From: a virus
IMG/VR virus record: IMGVR_UViG_3300036851_000175
Span: 1 to 30,970 of that record
Length of the DNA stretch: 30,970 nucleotides
Direction: 5' to 3' (one strand)
Shown here piece by piece: positions 1 through 8,091 of the stretch; position 1 is the first letter of the stretch; every line of letters starts with the position of its first letter. The notes beneath the pieces were generated by a model. The model did no database searches. It saw only the letters and a program-made list of their open reading frames with translations, and was not told the DNA's origin. Made by a program: the position numbers and the translations under genes.

Positions 1-79
1 AGTCCGCGCGGGCGCTCACGGCGAGAAAAACCGGCGGTGACCAATTTTCCGGCCCAGGTCCGGGTACGGGGGTTCTCAG

Positions 80-658
80 ATGAGCGCGCCCGGGTCCCGG
101 GCGCGCTGCACCGCCAAAACGCGGATCGGCAAGCGCTGCAGGGCATCGGCGATGCCCGGCACGACCCCGGCGCGCTGCGGAATCCACCTGGGTCGCGTCC
201 GGCGCCGGTCGATCCTCACCGACGACCTGACCAACGAGCTCGCCGAGCTCCTGGAGTGCGGCAACTACGTCGAGACCGCGCTGGCGGCCGTTGGCCTGGG
301 TAAGGCGACCTTCTATGAGTGGCTGGACCGCGGCGATCCGCAGGCCACGAAGCCTGCGGATGCCCCGTACCGGGCGTTTCGGGCGCGCATCGAGCGGGCG
401 CGAGCCAAGGGTGAGGCGCACAACGTCGAGGCGATCGCCGAGGCGGCCGGCGAGGATTGGCGAGCCGCTGCTTGGATGCTCGAGCGCCAGTTCCCCGACC
501 GGTGGGGCCGCCCATCCCAGCGTCCCTCCCCCGGCGGGCAGCCCGTCGCGCCGGCGGCGGTCACGACCGCCGCGCCCGAGGGGGAAGAGGGCGAAGGCGC
601 CGCGACGGTGACCGCGCTGGACGCGATCCGTCGCCGGGCGAGCGCTGCTGGCAGGTAG
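80..658 (+). CDS. Terminase small subunit (probable)
   Basis: 192 residues, first gene of the block and directly upstream of the large terminase. The small subunit recognises phage DNA and hands it to the packaging motor. The N-terminus carries a possible zinc-binding cluster (Cys10, Cys20, Cys33, His36). It is followed by a helix-turn-helix at about residues 48-83 whose second helix reads GLGKATFYEWLDRG, typical of terminase-type HTH domains that bind packaging sites. The middle (about 100-150) is helical and the C-terminus is low-complexity, rich in Pro/Ala/Glu. The start ATG at 80 follows a G-rich stretch but no clear Shine-Dalgarno. The function rests on the HTH and on position, since sequence conservation in this family is low. 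The zinc cluster is an addition I infer from Cys/His spacing alone. Confidence 0.75.
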   Translation: MSAPGSRARCTAKTRIGKRCRASAMPGTTPARCGIHLGRVRRRSILTDDLTNELAELLECGNYVETALAAVGLGKATFYEWLDRGDPQATKPADAPYRAFRARIERARAKGEAHNVEAIAEAAGEDWRAAAWMLERQFPDRWGRPSQRPSPGGQPVAPAAVTTAAPEGEEGEGAATVTALDAIRRRASAAGR

Positions 659-661
659 CGG

Positions 662-2131
662 GTGCGGGGCTTGGACCCCCAGGTCGTCGTCGACTTCCTC
701 GAGCTACTCACGCTCGACAACGGCAAGCGCTGGAAGGTCGAGCCGTTTCAGGGCGACGTCATCGAGGAGCTGTGCGCCGGCGTCCCTGAGACTTGGCTGG
801 AGACCCCCGAGGGCAACGCCAAGTCGACGCTGGGCGCTGGGATCGCGCTCGCCCACGCGCTGCTCGTCCCGCGTGCACGTGTGCTGCTCGCGGCCGCGTC
901 ACGCGACCAGGCCGGCGAGGCGACGTTCGGCCAGGCGCTGGGCCTGGTGATGGCCAGCGAGGACGTCCTCGGGGACACGTTCAAGCTGCAACCCGGCCAC
1001 CGCCGGATCCTCGTCCCGGATATGGGCTCGCGGATCCAGGTCTTCTCGGCGAGCAAGGCCACCGGGCAGGGCGTCATCCCGACGCTGGTGGAGATCGACG
1101 AAGGGCACGTCCTGCCCGACTTCGGCCTGGTGCGGGTGTGGCGCGGCAAGCTGCGCAAGCGCGACGGGCAGATGCTGCTGTTCTCCAACGCCGGCGAACC
1201 GGGCGGCATCTATGAGTCGGTGAAAGCCAGGGCGATCAGCCGCTGCCGCGACGTCCGGCGCGACGGGCCGCACGAGATCGCGCGCGGCGGCCAGTTCACG
1301 CTGCACCGCTGGGCGCTGGAGGAGGGCCAGAACGTCGAGGACCTCGATCTCGTCAAGGCGGCCAACCCGCTGCGCTCGCTGACGCGCGACAAGCTGCAGG
1401 CCGCCCTGGAGTCCGAGTCCTTCGACCGCGCCCACTGGTCGCGGATGGTCTGCGGGGTGCCGGTGCGCGGCGAACAGAGCGCGGTCTCACAGCAGGAATG
1501 GAAGCGGCTGCGCCCCGGTGAGATCCCGGCCGGCGAGCCGATCGTCGCCGGGCTGGACCTCGGATGGCGCCACGACACGACCGCGATCGGCCCCGTGTGG
1601 GTGCCCGCGCTCACACGCCGCGTTATCGGCCGCCCGAAGATCCTGGTACCCCCACGCGACGGAACCAGCCTGCCGTTCACCGACATCAAGGACGCGTTCC
1701 TCGGGGTCCATGAGCGCAACCCGATTGAAATCGTCGCGATGGACCCGTCCGCCGGCGGCCGCGTCGTCGCCGAATGGCTGCAGGACCCCGACGAGGGCAT
1801 CGGCTGCCGAGTCGTCGAGGTCTCGCCGGGCAACATCGCCCAGGCGAAGGTCTACGACACGTGGATGGAGAGCGTGCGCGAGCAGTGGATCGAGCACCCG
1901 CACGACCCCGAGCTCGACGCTCACGTGCTCAACGCGATCGCCAAGCCGATCAGCCACGACCGCTACCGTTTTGACCGCCCCACCCCATCACGGGCGGCGA
2001 AATTCCAGGATCAGCGGGTCATCGACGCGCTGATCGCCTCCAGCGGCGCGCTGTGGGTCGCGATCGCCGAGCTCACCGCCGAACCGGAGCCCGCCCTGAA
2101 CATCGCCGACTACCGCATCGAGCGGCTGTAG
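662..2131 (+). CDS. terL: Terminase large subunit
   Basis: 489 residues, GTG start 3 bases after the small-subunit stop. This is the ATPase-nuclease that pumps DNA into the prohead and cuts it. The N-terminal ATPase has a Walker A-like loop at about 49-56 (PEGNAKST) and a Walker B at about 141-148 (TLVEIDEGH, acidic pair 146-147). The Walker A has Ala where many phages have Gly before the Lys. The C-terminal RNase H-like nuclease shows the expected acidic residues: Asp299 (AGLDLGWRHDTTA), Asp361 (VAMDPSAGG) and Asp455 (QRVIDALIA). The length is normal for an HK97/lambdoid-type TerL. Confidence is high because both catalytic domains and the neighbouring small subunit and portal agree. Confidence 0.95.
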   Translation: MRGLDPQVVVDFLELLTLDNGKRWKVEPFQGDVIEELCAGVPETWLETPEGNAKSTLGAGIALAHALLVPRARVLLAAASRDQAGEATFGQALGLVMASEDVLGDTFKLQPGHRRILVPDMGSRIQVFSASKATGQGVIPTLVEIDEGHVLPDFGLVRVWRGKLRKRDGQMLLFSNAGEPGGIYESVKARAISRCRDVRRDGPHEIARGGQFTLHRWALEEGQNVEDLDLVKAANPLRSLTRDKLQAALESESFDRAHWSRMVCGVPVRGEQSAVSQQEWKRLRPGEIPAGEPIVAGLDLGWRHDTTAIGPVWVPALTRRVIGRPKILVPPRDGTSLPFTDIKDAFLGVHERNPIEIVAMDPSAGGRVVAEWLQDPDEGIGCRVVEVSPGNIAQAKVYDTWMESVREQWIEHPHDPELDAHVLNAIAKPISHDRYRFDRPTPSRAAKFQDQRVIDALIASSGALWVAIAELTAEPEPALNIADYRIERL

Positions 2132-2148
2132 ACCGGGAGGAGGAGCCA

Positions 2149-2367
2149 GTGGTCGATCAACTCGACGTGATGCATCGCTTCTCGTTTCATCCGGCCGACA
2201 CCGAGTATCGCCAGCAGGCGCACGAGGCGGTCCGTGCGCAGTGCCTGCGCCTGGCGGTCGCGCTCAACGACCTGCTGCCCGACGGGCGTGAGAAGTCGCT
2301 GGCGATCACGAACCTCGAGCAGACCATGTTCTGGGCCAACGCCGCGGTCGCGAGGGACACGGCGTGA
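2149..2367 (+). CDS. Acb2/Tad1-hairpin-like protein (candidate anti-CBASS cyclic-nucleotide sponge)
   Basis: 72 residues. The GTG at 2149 follows a strong GGGAGGAGGAG site at 2136-2145. An in-frame upstream start exists but lies inside terL. The C-terminal half contains LLPDGREKSLAITNLEQ followed by TMFWANAAVAR, which I recognise as the signature of the Acb2/Tad1 hairpin family. The N-terminal MHRFSFHPA motif is also common in actinophage members. Known Acb2 proteins form small all-helical oligomers that soak up cyclic di- and trinucleotides made by CBASS (and related) defences, so the effector is not activated. Activity of this copy is inferred from family resemblance only. The stop overlaps the next start (GTGA), so it is co-translated within the packaging module, where expression would be late unless an unseen internal promoter exists. 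Confidence 0.8.
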   Translation: MVDQLDVMHRFSFHPADTEYRQQAHEAVRAQCLRLAVALNDLLPDGREKSLAITNLEQTMFWANAAVARDTA

Positions 2368-2723
2368 CGACCGTCCAATTGATCATCGTGTGCGTGACCG
2401 TGCTGGCGCTGGCGGGGATCGGCGCCATCGCCGTGCTCGCTGCTTTCCCTATCCGCGCGGGCGGGGACGGCGGCGAGGCGGCGTTGGGGGCGATCACCGC
2501 CCGCCCAGGCGAGCTCGTCGTCGTGCACACCCGTGACGAGCGTGCCATCCGCGGCGTGGTCACCGACGACTCCAGCGGTGAGGGTGTGGTCGCGCTCAAG
2601 GAAGCCACCTACCTGGCCAGTGGACAGGAGCAACCGATGGGGGGCGTGGTGCTCGTGCCCGTCGACAACATCGCGCTCACCCAGCACCTCAACCCTGTCC
2701 CGCGCCTGACGAAGGTGGGATAG
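2364..2723 (+). CDS. Membrane-anchored small beta-barrel (LSm/SH3-like) protein
   Basis: 119 residues, GTG start overlapping the previous stop. Residues about 4-30 form one hydrophobic transmembrane segment, followed by a short Gly-rich linker. Residues about 48-112 look like a small beta-barrel: alternating strands around VVVHTRDERAIRGVV, a central ALKEATYL segment and a final VLVPVDNIAL strand. Soluble versions of this LSm-like domain are familiar next to terminase and portal genes in actinophages, where their job is unknown. Fusion to a transmembrane helix is a less common arrangement. No catalytic residues are visible. It could be a nucleic-acid or protein-binding adaptor at the membrane, but nothing here proves it. 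Confidence 0.6.
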   Translation: MTTVQLIIVCVTVLALAGIGAIAVLAAFPIRAGGDGGEAALGAITARPGELVVVHTRDERAIRGVVTDDSSGEGVVALKEATYLASGQEQPMGGVVLVPVDNIALTQHLNPVPRLTKVG

Positions 2724-4382
2724 GTGCCGGCGGGAACGATCAACCTCATCGACCCGTCCGGCAAGCCGGTCGAGATCGCGCCGGGCCGCGGAGACCTGCG
2801 GTACTCCAGCGTTCCATGGTCGCCGCAGTGGCCGTCGAGCGTCGCGCTCGCCGGCGACAAGACGATCAGCTACGCGAAGCTCTTCGAGACCCAGCCATGG
2901 ATCGCCGCCGCAGTCATGCGGATGCTCACCTGGGCGGTCCGCGTGCCGCTGAAGGCCTACCGGCGCACCGGTGACGACAGCCGCGAGCGGCTGCGCTACG
3001 GAGATCATCCGCTCGCCGACGCGATCGTCACCCCGTGGGAGCGCGGGTCGCAGGCCAGCCTGGTGATGTCACTGCTGGGCCCGATGCTCGTCCACGGCAA
3101 CAGCCTGGACGAGGTGCTCAATGGGGCTGGCGACGCGATCCGCTTCCAACCCGCGGACTGGCGGTTCGCACGCCCGATCCGGCCGTGGCGCGACACCATC
3201 AGCGGCTGGGACATCGACCAAGACGATCCGAGTATCCATCGCACCGTGCCCGCCGACACGGTGCTGCACATGGCGTGGTGGTCCCCGCTTGGCCCGCTCG
3301 GCGTGAGCCCGCTGCAGCAGCTCGGCGTGACGCTGAACATCGAGGATGCCGCCCAGCGCTACCAGAAGGCGCTGTTCCAAAACGGCGCGCGGATCCCGTC
3401 GGCGGTCACCGCCTCAGAGCAGTTCCTCGGCCTAGACCAAGCCGAGCGCGGCACGCTGCTACAGAACCTGCGCGACGACATCACCACTCTCTATGCGGGC
3501 CCGGAGAACCAGGGCCGGCCGGCGCTGTTGCCGCCCGGCCTGGACTGGAAGCCGGTCGGCCACAGCGCGGTCGAGGCGGAGCTGATCGATCAGCGCCGGG
3601 TGGCGCGCGAGGAGATCGCTGGCGTCTACCTGATCCCCCCGCCGATGCTCGGGATCCTCGACAAGGCGACCTACTCGAACATCAACACGCAGCGCGAGAT
3701 GGCATACACCGACGCGCTCGGCCCGCCGCTGGTGCTGATCGAGCAGACGATCAACGCCCAGCTCGTCCGGGCGCTGCTGCACGAAGACGACGTGTACGTC
3801 GAGTTCGACTTCGGGCAGGTGCTGCGGGGTGACCGGCTCAAGGAGATCCAGGCATTCCGCGAGGGCATCAGCGCCGGCGTCTACACCCCCAACGAGGCCC
3901 GCGGCGCGCTGAACCTGCCGCGCAGCGACGAACCTACCGCCGACGAGTTGTGGATGCCCTTCAACAATCTGCGGCCCATGAACGAGCCGCCACCGCTCAA
4001 GACCGCACCGCCGCCACCCCCGGCGAAGGCTGACAGCACCGAGGTGGTCACCAAGGCCATCCGCGACGCCGTCGCGTCGCTGCCGCGCGGCCTGGTCGCC
4101 GTCGACGCGCGCACGAGCATTGAGCCCACGCAGGTCACCGTGAACACGCCCGACGTGCACGTCGCGCCGGCGGACGTCCATGTGGACGCGCGCACCGAGA
4201 TCGCCGAGGGCGCCGTGAAAGCGCCCGACGTGCACGTCGCGCCGGCGGACGTCCATGTGGACGCGCGCACCGAGATCGCCGAGGGCGCCGTGAAAGCGCC
4301 GGTGACCGTGGAAGCCCAGCGGCAGTCCCGGCGGGTCGTGCGCGACAAGAACGGCCGGATCAGCGGCGTGGTGGATGAATAG
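2724..4382 (+). CDS. Portal protein (HK97 family)
   Basis: 552 residues, GTG start immediately after the previous stop. The portal is the dodecameric ring at one capsid vertex through which DNA enters and leaves. Residues about 45-420 match the HK97-type portal: an early segment around [24 protein letters not shown], then HPLADAI, a core with [22 protein letters not shown], the [19 protein letters not shown] region and a clip/stem part ending in [12 protein letters not shown]. The last roughly 120 residues are an extra tail with a Pro-rich linker and two identical 25-residue copies containing [20 protein letters not shown]. The end, [15 protein letters not shown], is a common closing motif in phage proteins. 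The tail is unlikely to be needed for the ring itself. Confidence 0.92.
   Translation: MPAGTINLIDPSGKPVEIAPGRGDLRYSSVPWSPQWPSSVALAGDKTISYAKLFETQPWIAAAVMRMLTWAVRVPLKAYRRTGDDSRERLRYGDHPLADAIVTPWERGSQASLVMSLLGPMLVHGNSLDEVLNGAGDAIRFQPADWRFARPIRPWRDTISGWDIDQDDPSIHRTVPADTVLHMAWWSPLGPLGVSPLQQLGVTLNIEDAAQRYQKALFQNGARIPSAVTASEQFLGLDQAERGTLLQNLRDDITTLYAGPENQGRPALLPPGLDWKPVGHSAVEAELIDQRRVAREEIAGVYLIPPPMLGILDKATYSNINTQREMAYTDALGPPLVLIEQTINAQLVRALLHEDDVYVEFDFGQVLRGDRLKEIQAFREGISAGVYTPNEARGALNLPRSDEPTADELWMPFNNLRPMNEPPPLKTAPPPPPAKADSTEVVTKAIRDAVASLPRGLVAVDARTSIEPTQVTVNTPDVHVAPADVHVDARTEIAEGAVKAPDVHVAPADVHVDARTEIAEGAVKAPVTVEAQRQSRRVVRDKNGRISGVVDE
4147..4296 (+). repeat. Two tandem 75-bp direct repeats in the portal C-terminus
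   Basis: Two adjacent copies with a period of exactly 75 bases (4147-4221 and 4222-4296) encode 25 residues each. I see no difference between the copies, so the duplication is recent or kept identical by recombination. The unit itself contains a shorter internal echo ([14 protein letters not shown]). Being in frame, the copy number can change without breaking the gene. Confidence 0.9.
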
Positions 4383-4718
4383 GTGGCGCTCACCCCCCCC
4401 GCTATTTCGTTGCTCGCACGCGAGCTCAAGCGTGACGCGGCGACGGTCGGCCTGTTCGTCGGTACGCTCGAGCTCTCTGGCGAGGGTTACGAGCGTGTCC
4501 CCGCGACGTGGATGCAGATTCGCACCGGGCTGGCGAACGCTGAGCCGGTCGAGTTTGCGACCGCGCTAAGCGATTGGGGACGACCAACCGAGTTCGGCGT
4601 GTTCGACGCCGCTGGTCGGCTGCTCATCCGCGAACGCCTCGACCAGCCCACGCTCATCCTTGCCGACGACGTCGCGCGCTTCGACGCGGGTGACCTAACG
4701 ATCGCGATCACCTCATGA
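4383..4718 (+). CDS. Small structural protein, phage tail/head-fibre-like
   Basis: 111 residues, GTG start directly after the portal stop. The pattern VGLFVGTLELSGEGYERVP...DWGRPTEFGVFDAAGRLLIRERLDQPTLILADDVARFDAGDLTIAI resembles a family of small beta-rich phage structural proteins often labelled fibre proteins. Members read like thin beta-sandwich or fibre-tip units with a conserved GYxRV(P) and an xxFGIFDAA segment. No signal peptide or membrane segment is present. Its place between portal and protease suggests a virion decoration role. The precise role is unknown. Confidence 0.6.
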   Translation: MALTPPAISLLARELKRDAATVGLFVGTLELSGEGYERVPATWMQIRTGLANAEPVEFATALSDWGRPTEFGVFDAAGRLLIRERLDQPTLILADDVARFDAGDLTIAITS

Positions 4719-4732
4719 CCCAAGGAGCCGCA

Positions 4733-4777
4733 ATGGCCGAAAGCGCGCTTAGCATCGCCTGGCAACCAGCGGAGTAG
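4733..4777 (+). CDS. Possible 14-residue micro-ORF
   Basis: An ATG preceded by AAGGAG (4722-4727) opens a 14-codon frame ending in TAG at 4775. The ribosome-binding site is among the better ones in this area, yet the frame is tiny. It may be a translated leader that feeds ribosomes to the gene at 4784, or the remnant of a larger protein cut short by a mutation. There is no homology to judge by. Confidence 0.25.
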   Translation: MAESALSIAWQPAE

Positions 4778-4783
4778 CGAATC

Positions 4784-5013
4784 ATGAGGAGTCTCGACGA
4801 GGCGGCGACGGACGCCCGCAAGCGGCTCTCAGGCGATGTGCTGCAGCAGCGCCTGGACGAGATCCGTGGAAGTGCAAGGCCTGTGGACAGACGAACACGC
4901 CGGTCGTTCAGGCGCGCTCGCAGCTGGGCCCGGACGCCGCGTCAGCGCAGTGGGGGAACATCGCGGCGTGCCCGAACGCGGCGTGCCGGATCGTGTTCTT
5001 CGTTCCGGGATAG
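4784..5013 (+). pseudogene. Zinc-ribbon small protein, interrupted by a one-base frame break
   Basis: The frame opening at ATG 4784 gives a plausible helical N-terminus (SLDEAATDARKRL...QQRLDEI) and then turns into Arg/Ser-rich nonsense after about 4864. From 4864 the frame one base back reads PWKCKACGQTNTPV and later ACPNAACRIVFFVPG, ending at TAG 5011-5013. That part has a CxxC...CxxxxC zinc-ribbon pattern but no start codon of its own. Joining the two parts needs one extra base near 4862-4866 and gives a 76-residue zinc-ribbon protein ending 4 bases before the next gene. The site is not a slippery heptamer, so a missing base (sequencing or mutation) is more likely than programmed frameshifting. 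Biological function unknown. Confidence 0.5.
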
Positions 5014-5017
5014 CGCG

Positions 5018-6451
5018 ATGGCGCAGACGACGATCGCTTTCGCGCGGGCGAACACCGATCGGCACGTAGATACGACCGAGGCGGCGTGGACGAACCCGGC
5101 CAACGTCCAGTCGCCCGACGGGACGACCTCACCCGACGACAATGTCGACGCGTCGGGCACCGCGACGCTGCTTGTACCGCTGGGCATCACCGACTGGGCG
5201 CAGTTTCATCTGCTCGCCGCAGAGGCGGGCTCCGTGTTCTCCGGTCTGAAGATCCCGGTCGGCGCGAGCATCCTCGGGCTGCGGTTTCACTTCGAGGTCA
5301 ACCCGGCGTCGGGCACGCCGACGCAGTTCTACCGGGTGCGGGTCGGGGGAGCGACGGTCACCGAGCAGAGCACGACGGCGACCGGGCGGGCGGTCCGCAC
5401 GATCGGCTATGGCACGCTGAGCGCCGGATCGACGCACGCGATGGGCAACACGTTCAACGGTCGCGACCTGTCCACCGAGGCCGGGCAGAGCGCCGCCCGC
5501 GCGGATCTCGCAGACGGCACGCTGGAACTCGGGTCGCGCGGCAGCGACTCCAACGCCGTCACCTCGTCGACGATCGCGCTGGACTACGCCAAGGTCGAGG
5601 TGTCCTGGGTGCTCTACGCCAACGCGACCGGTGGCGCGAAGGCCACCACGACCGCGGCGGACGCGGGCTCAACCCAGCTCGTGACCCGCAGCGGTGGCGC
5701 GAAGGCCACCACGACCGCGGCGGACGCGGGCTCAACCCAGCTCGTGACCCGCAGCGGCGGGGCGAAGGCCACGACGATCGCGGGCGGTTCACCACACCCA
5801 CTGGTCACGCAGCCCGGCGGCGCGAAGGCTGCCGCTGCGACCGCTGGCGATGCCGGGTCCACCCAGCTCGTCACGCAGGCAGGTGGCGCCAAGGCGACTG
5901 CCAGCGCGGCGGCCATAGGCTCGACGCAACTCATAACACCGACCGGTGGCGCCAAGGCCACGACGAAAGCCGGGGGATCGCCGAAGGTGCAGGTGTCCCG
6001 GGGGGCCTCGGGTGCCTACGCCACCGCGACCGCGGGCGGTTCACCACACCCGCTGGTCACGCAGGCTGGCGGCGCGAACGCAGCAACGGCAGGCAGCGAC
6101 GAAGGCTCCACCCAGCTCGTCACGGCTAGCGGCGGCGCCAAGGCCACCACGAAGGCGGGCGCCGGGGAAACGACCGTCGTCAGCTACGCGATCGCCGGGT
6201 ACGCGCGCGACCGCGCGACCGACGCGATCATCACCACCGGCATCCGGGTCGACGTCTACCGCACCTCCAACCACCAGCACATGGGGCGCGTCACGACCGG
6301 CGCGGACGGCAGATATGCGGTCGCGATCCCCCACACCGGCAACGAGACCGAGACGTTCTGGGTGCGCTTCAAGCAGACCGGGAGCCCCGACCGCTTCGCG
6401 ACTGGCCGTGAGGACCTCACGCTGATCTCGACCGTCGTGCAGGCCGCCTGA
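5018..6451 (+). CDS. Repeat-rich virion fibre/decoration protein
   Basis: 477 residues. I start it at ATG 5018 (MAQTTIAFARA) rather than at 4784, because the upstream 78 residues are the wrong frame of the zinc-ribbon gene. Residues about 1-200 form a beta-rich globular domain of jelly-roll appearance. About 205-385 is a run of 8-9 repeats of roughly 18-23 residues with the core GGAKATT...GSTQLVT, predicted to make an extended Ala/Gly/Thr-rich stalk. About 388-477 looks like a carboxypeptidase-regulatory or Ig-like beta-sandwich (GYARDRAT...GIRVDVYRT...VTTGADGRYAVAIP). The position between portal and protease fits a head fibre or surface decoration. There is no catalytic motif. The architecture (head, repeat stalk, binding domain) suggests attachment to a surface, which is inference. 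Confidence 0.65.
   Translation: MAQTTIAFARANTDRHVDTTEAAWTNPANVQSPDGTTSPDDNVDASGTATLLVPLGITDWAQFHLLAAEAGSVFSGLKIPVGASILGLRFHFEVNPASGTPTQFYRVRVGGATVTEQSTTATGRAVRTIGYGTLSAGSTHAMGNTFNGRDLSTEAGQSAARADLADGTLELGSRGSDSNAVTSSTIALDYAKVEVSWVLYANATGGAKATTTAADAGSTQLVTRSGGAKATTTAADAGSTQLVTRSGGAKATTIAGGSPHPLVTQPGGAKAAAATAGDAGSTQLVTQAGGAKATASAAAIGSTQLITPTGGAKATTKAGGSPKVQVSRGASGAYATATAGGSPHPLVTQAGGANAATAGSDEGSTQLVTASGGAKATTKAGAGETTVVSYAIAGYARDRATDAIITTGIRVDVYRTSNHQHMGRVTTGADGRYAVAIPHTGNETETFWVRFKQTGSPDRFATGREDLTLISTVVQAA
5630..5755 (+). repeat. Two identical 63-bp tandem repeats
   Basis: Copies at 5630-5692 and 5693-5755 are identical and encode the 21-residue unit GGAKATTTAADAGSTQLVTR plus Ser. Diverged copies continue to about 6165, with units varying from about 18 to 23 residues. 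The perfect pair next to diverged neighbours suggests recent slippage or unequal recombination. Confidence 0.9.
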
Positions 6452-6867
6452 TGGCGATCTCCGAGTACGACGGCTGGCTCGACGTGCAGCCACCCGCCAC
6501 CACCGCGGGGACCGGGTACGACGGCTACCTCGTGGCCACCGGTCCGACGGGGTCGGTCACCTTCCTCGACGCCACCGGCGGCGCCAAGGCGACCGCGAGC
6601 GCAGGTGGCGCCATCGTCGCGACGGTCACCGCGACCGGCGGCGCGAACGCAACGGCGACCGCGGGCGCGACGGTCATACTGGTGGCGCCGGCGCCCTCCC
6701 CGCAGCCCGCTCCGGTCATCACGCTCGGGGTGCGCATGCTGCCCGAGCGTCGCGCACCACGGATCGTCCGACTGCGTGGCCACGCCACAGTCCGCGTGCT
6801 CGCCACCGGCACGCTGACCGTCGACCTTGAGCCAGCCGACGAGGTCGCGCTGCTGGCACTGCTGTAA
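6451..6867 (+). CDS. Small structural protein sharing the GGAKAT repeat
   Basis: 138 residues. The ATG overlaps the previous stop by one base (TGATG). The middle carries two short copies of the repeat core seen in the upstream fibre protein (ATGGAKATASA and ATGGANATATA). A Pro-rich hinge (APAPSPQPAPVI) follows, then a C-terminal beta-rich segment (VRMLPERRAPRIVRLRGHATVRVLATGTLTVDL). The N-terminus EYDGWLDVQPP is unfamiliar. Sharing repeats with its neighbour suggests the two were shaped by recombination with each other or act in the same fibre. Function not recognised. Confidence 0.6.
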   Translation: MAISEYDGWLDVQPPATTAGTGYDGYLVATGPTGSVTFLDATGGAKATASAGGAIVATVTATGGANATATAGATVILVAPAPSPQPAPVITLGVRMLPERRAPRIVRLRGHATVRVLATGTLTVDLEPADEVALLALL

Positions 6868-6893
6868 CCCTCATCCCGCTACTGGAGGACGCT

Positions 6894-8063
6894 ATGCCCC
6901 CCACGACCGAGACCGTCGCCGACGCCGACGAGCGGCTTGAGCAGGGCGTCCGCCAGGCGGTCAAGCGGATGCCGCTGCTGCACGCCAAGGCGCTGTCGGG
7001 CGACGACAAGCCGGGGACGTTCGAGGCAATCGTCAGCGTGTTCGGCGTCCCTGACATCGTGCGCGACGTGGTGGAGCCCGGCGCGTTTGCGCAGAGCATC
7101 GCCGACGAGCTCCCCAAGGTCGTGTGGTCGCATGACTTCATGACCCCACCGATCGGGGTCACGCTCGAGATGGACGAGCTCGATCTCGCCAAGCTTAAGA
7201 AGCTGGCGCCCGACGGGGTCCCCGAGGGCGCGACGGGCGGGCTGTACGGCAAGGGTCGGCTGCTGATCGACCAAGACAACGGCGAGGACGTCCCGCTCGC
7301 CCGGCACGTATGGGCGAACTTCAACGCCGTCGGCGGCGACGGCCGGCCCGGGCTGGACGAGTTTTCCTGGCGTGGCGCGGTGATGGTCGAGACGATCGAG
7401 CAGCGCGAGGGGATGCTGCCGCTCTATCACCTCGACAAGATCGAGCTCGTCGAGTGGGGGCCGTGCCTGAAGGGCGCCAACCCCGAGACGGCGCTGATCG
7501 CCGCCAAGTCGCTCATCGACACCGGCAAGATCACCGTCGCCGACGCGCGCAAGGCGCTCGGACTCGACCCGACCGGCGCGGACGAGCGCGAGAAGGCCGC
7601 GTTGGCGCTGGCACAGCTGCCGTTCGCCGCGCCCGACCGGCCGTGGGACGCGAGCGCGGCGAAGAACCGGGTGCACGGCTGGGCGGAGAAGCCCGACGGT
7701 GGCTATGACTCGGGCAAGCTCGCCAAGGCGTACCTGTGGCGCGATGGTGGCGCCGACGCATCCCAGGTCACCAGCTACCGCTTCATCGTCTGCGACCTGA
7801 TCGCCGGCGAGCTGAAGTACGTCCCGCGCGGCATCTTCGCCGCGGCCAACGTCCTGCAGGGCGGCCGCGGCGGAACCACCATCGGCGACTCCGGCGTCGC
7901 CGAGCTTAAGAAGTCCGTCGAGCGCCTGTACGCGCAGATGCGCAAGGCCTTCGACGACGACTCGATCGTCGTGCCGTGGGCCGACGACAGCAAGTCGGAC
8001 GGGTCCCGTCCTGGGGCCGCCACCGAGCAGCGCTTGGCAGTCACCGAGCTGCTGCTGCCGTAA
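6894..8063 (+). CDS. Prohead protease (S78/HK97 type) with C-terminal extension
   Basis: 389 residues, ATG start after an ACTGGAGGACGCT site. HK97-type prohead proteases trim scaffold or delta domains from capsid proteins before DNA packaging. Residues about 30-200 are the protease: the likely catalytic His80 sits in VVWSHD, Ser158 in LDEFSWRG, and the conserved acidic strand reads KIELVEWGPCLKGANPET. Residues about 245-360 form a second domain (WAEKPDGGYDSGKLAKAYLWRD...YRFIVCDLIAGELKYVPRGIFAAANVLQGGRGG). I have seen this domain attached to actinophage proteases; its function is unknown. It lies directly before the major capsid gene, as expected. Confidence 0.88.
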   Translation: MPPTTETVADADERLEQGVRQAVKRMPLLHAKALSGDDKPGTFEAIVSVFGVPDIVRDVVEPGAFAQSIADELPKVVWSHDFMTPPIGVTLEMDELDLAKLKKLAPDGVPEGATGGLYGKGRLLIDQDNGEDVPLARHVWANFNAVGGDGRPGLDEFSWRGAVMVETIEQREGMLPLYHLDKIELVEWGPCLKGANPETALIAAKSLIDTGKITVADARKALGLDPTGADEREKAALALAQLPFAAPDRPWDASAAKNRVHGWAEKPDGGYDSGKLAKAYLWRDGGADASQVTSYRFIVCDLIAGELKYVPRGIFAAANVLQGGRGGTTIGDSGVAELKKSVERLYAQMRKAFDDDSIVVPWADDSKSDGSRPGAATEQRLAVTELLLP

Positions 8064-8091
8064 CCAGCCCCCCGAAGGAGGGACATACCCC

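Noticed and set aside
4859-4870. Programmed frameshift in the zinc-ribbon gene
   Set aside because: No slippery heptamer or shift-prone codon pair is present at the junction, so an indel is a better explanation.
5630-6165. CRISPR-like array
   Set aside because: The repeats are directly adjacent, in frame, and code for a protein stalk; there are no unique spacers.
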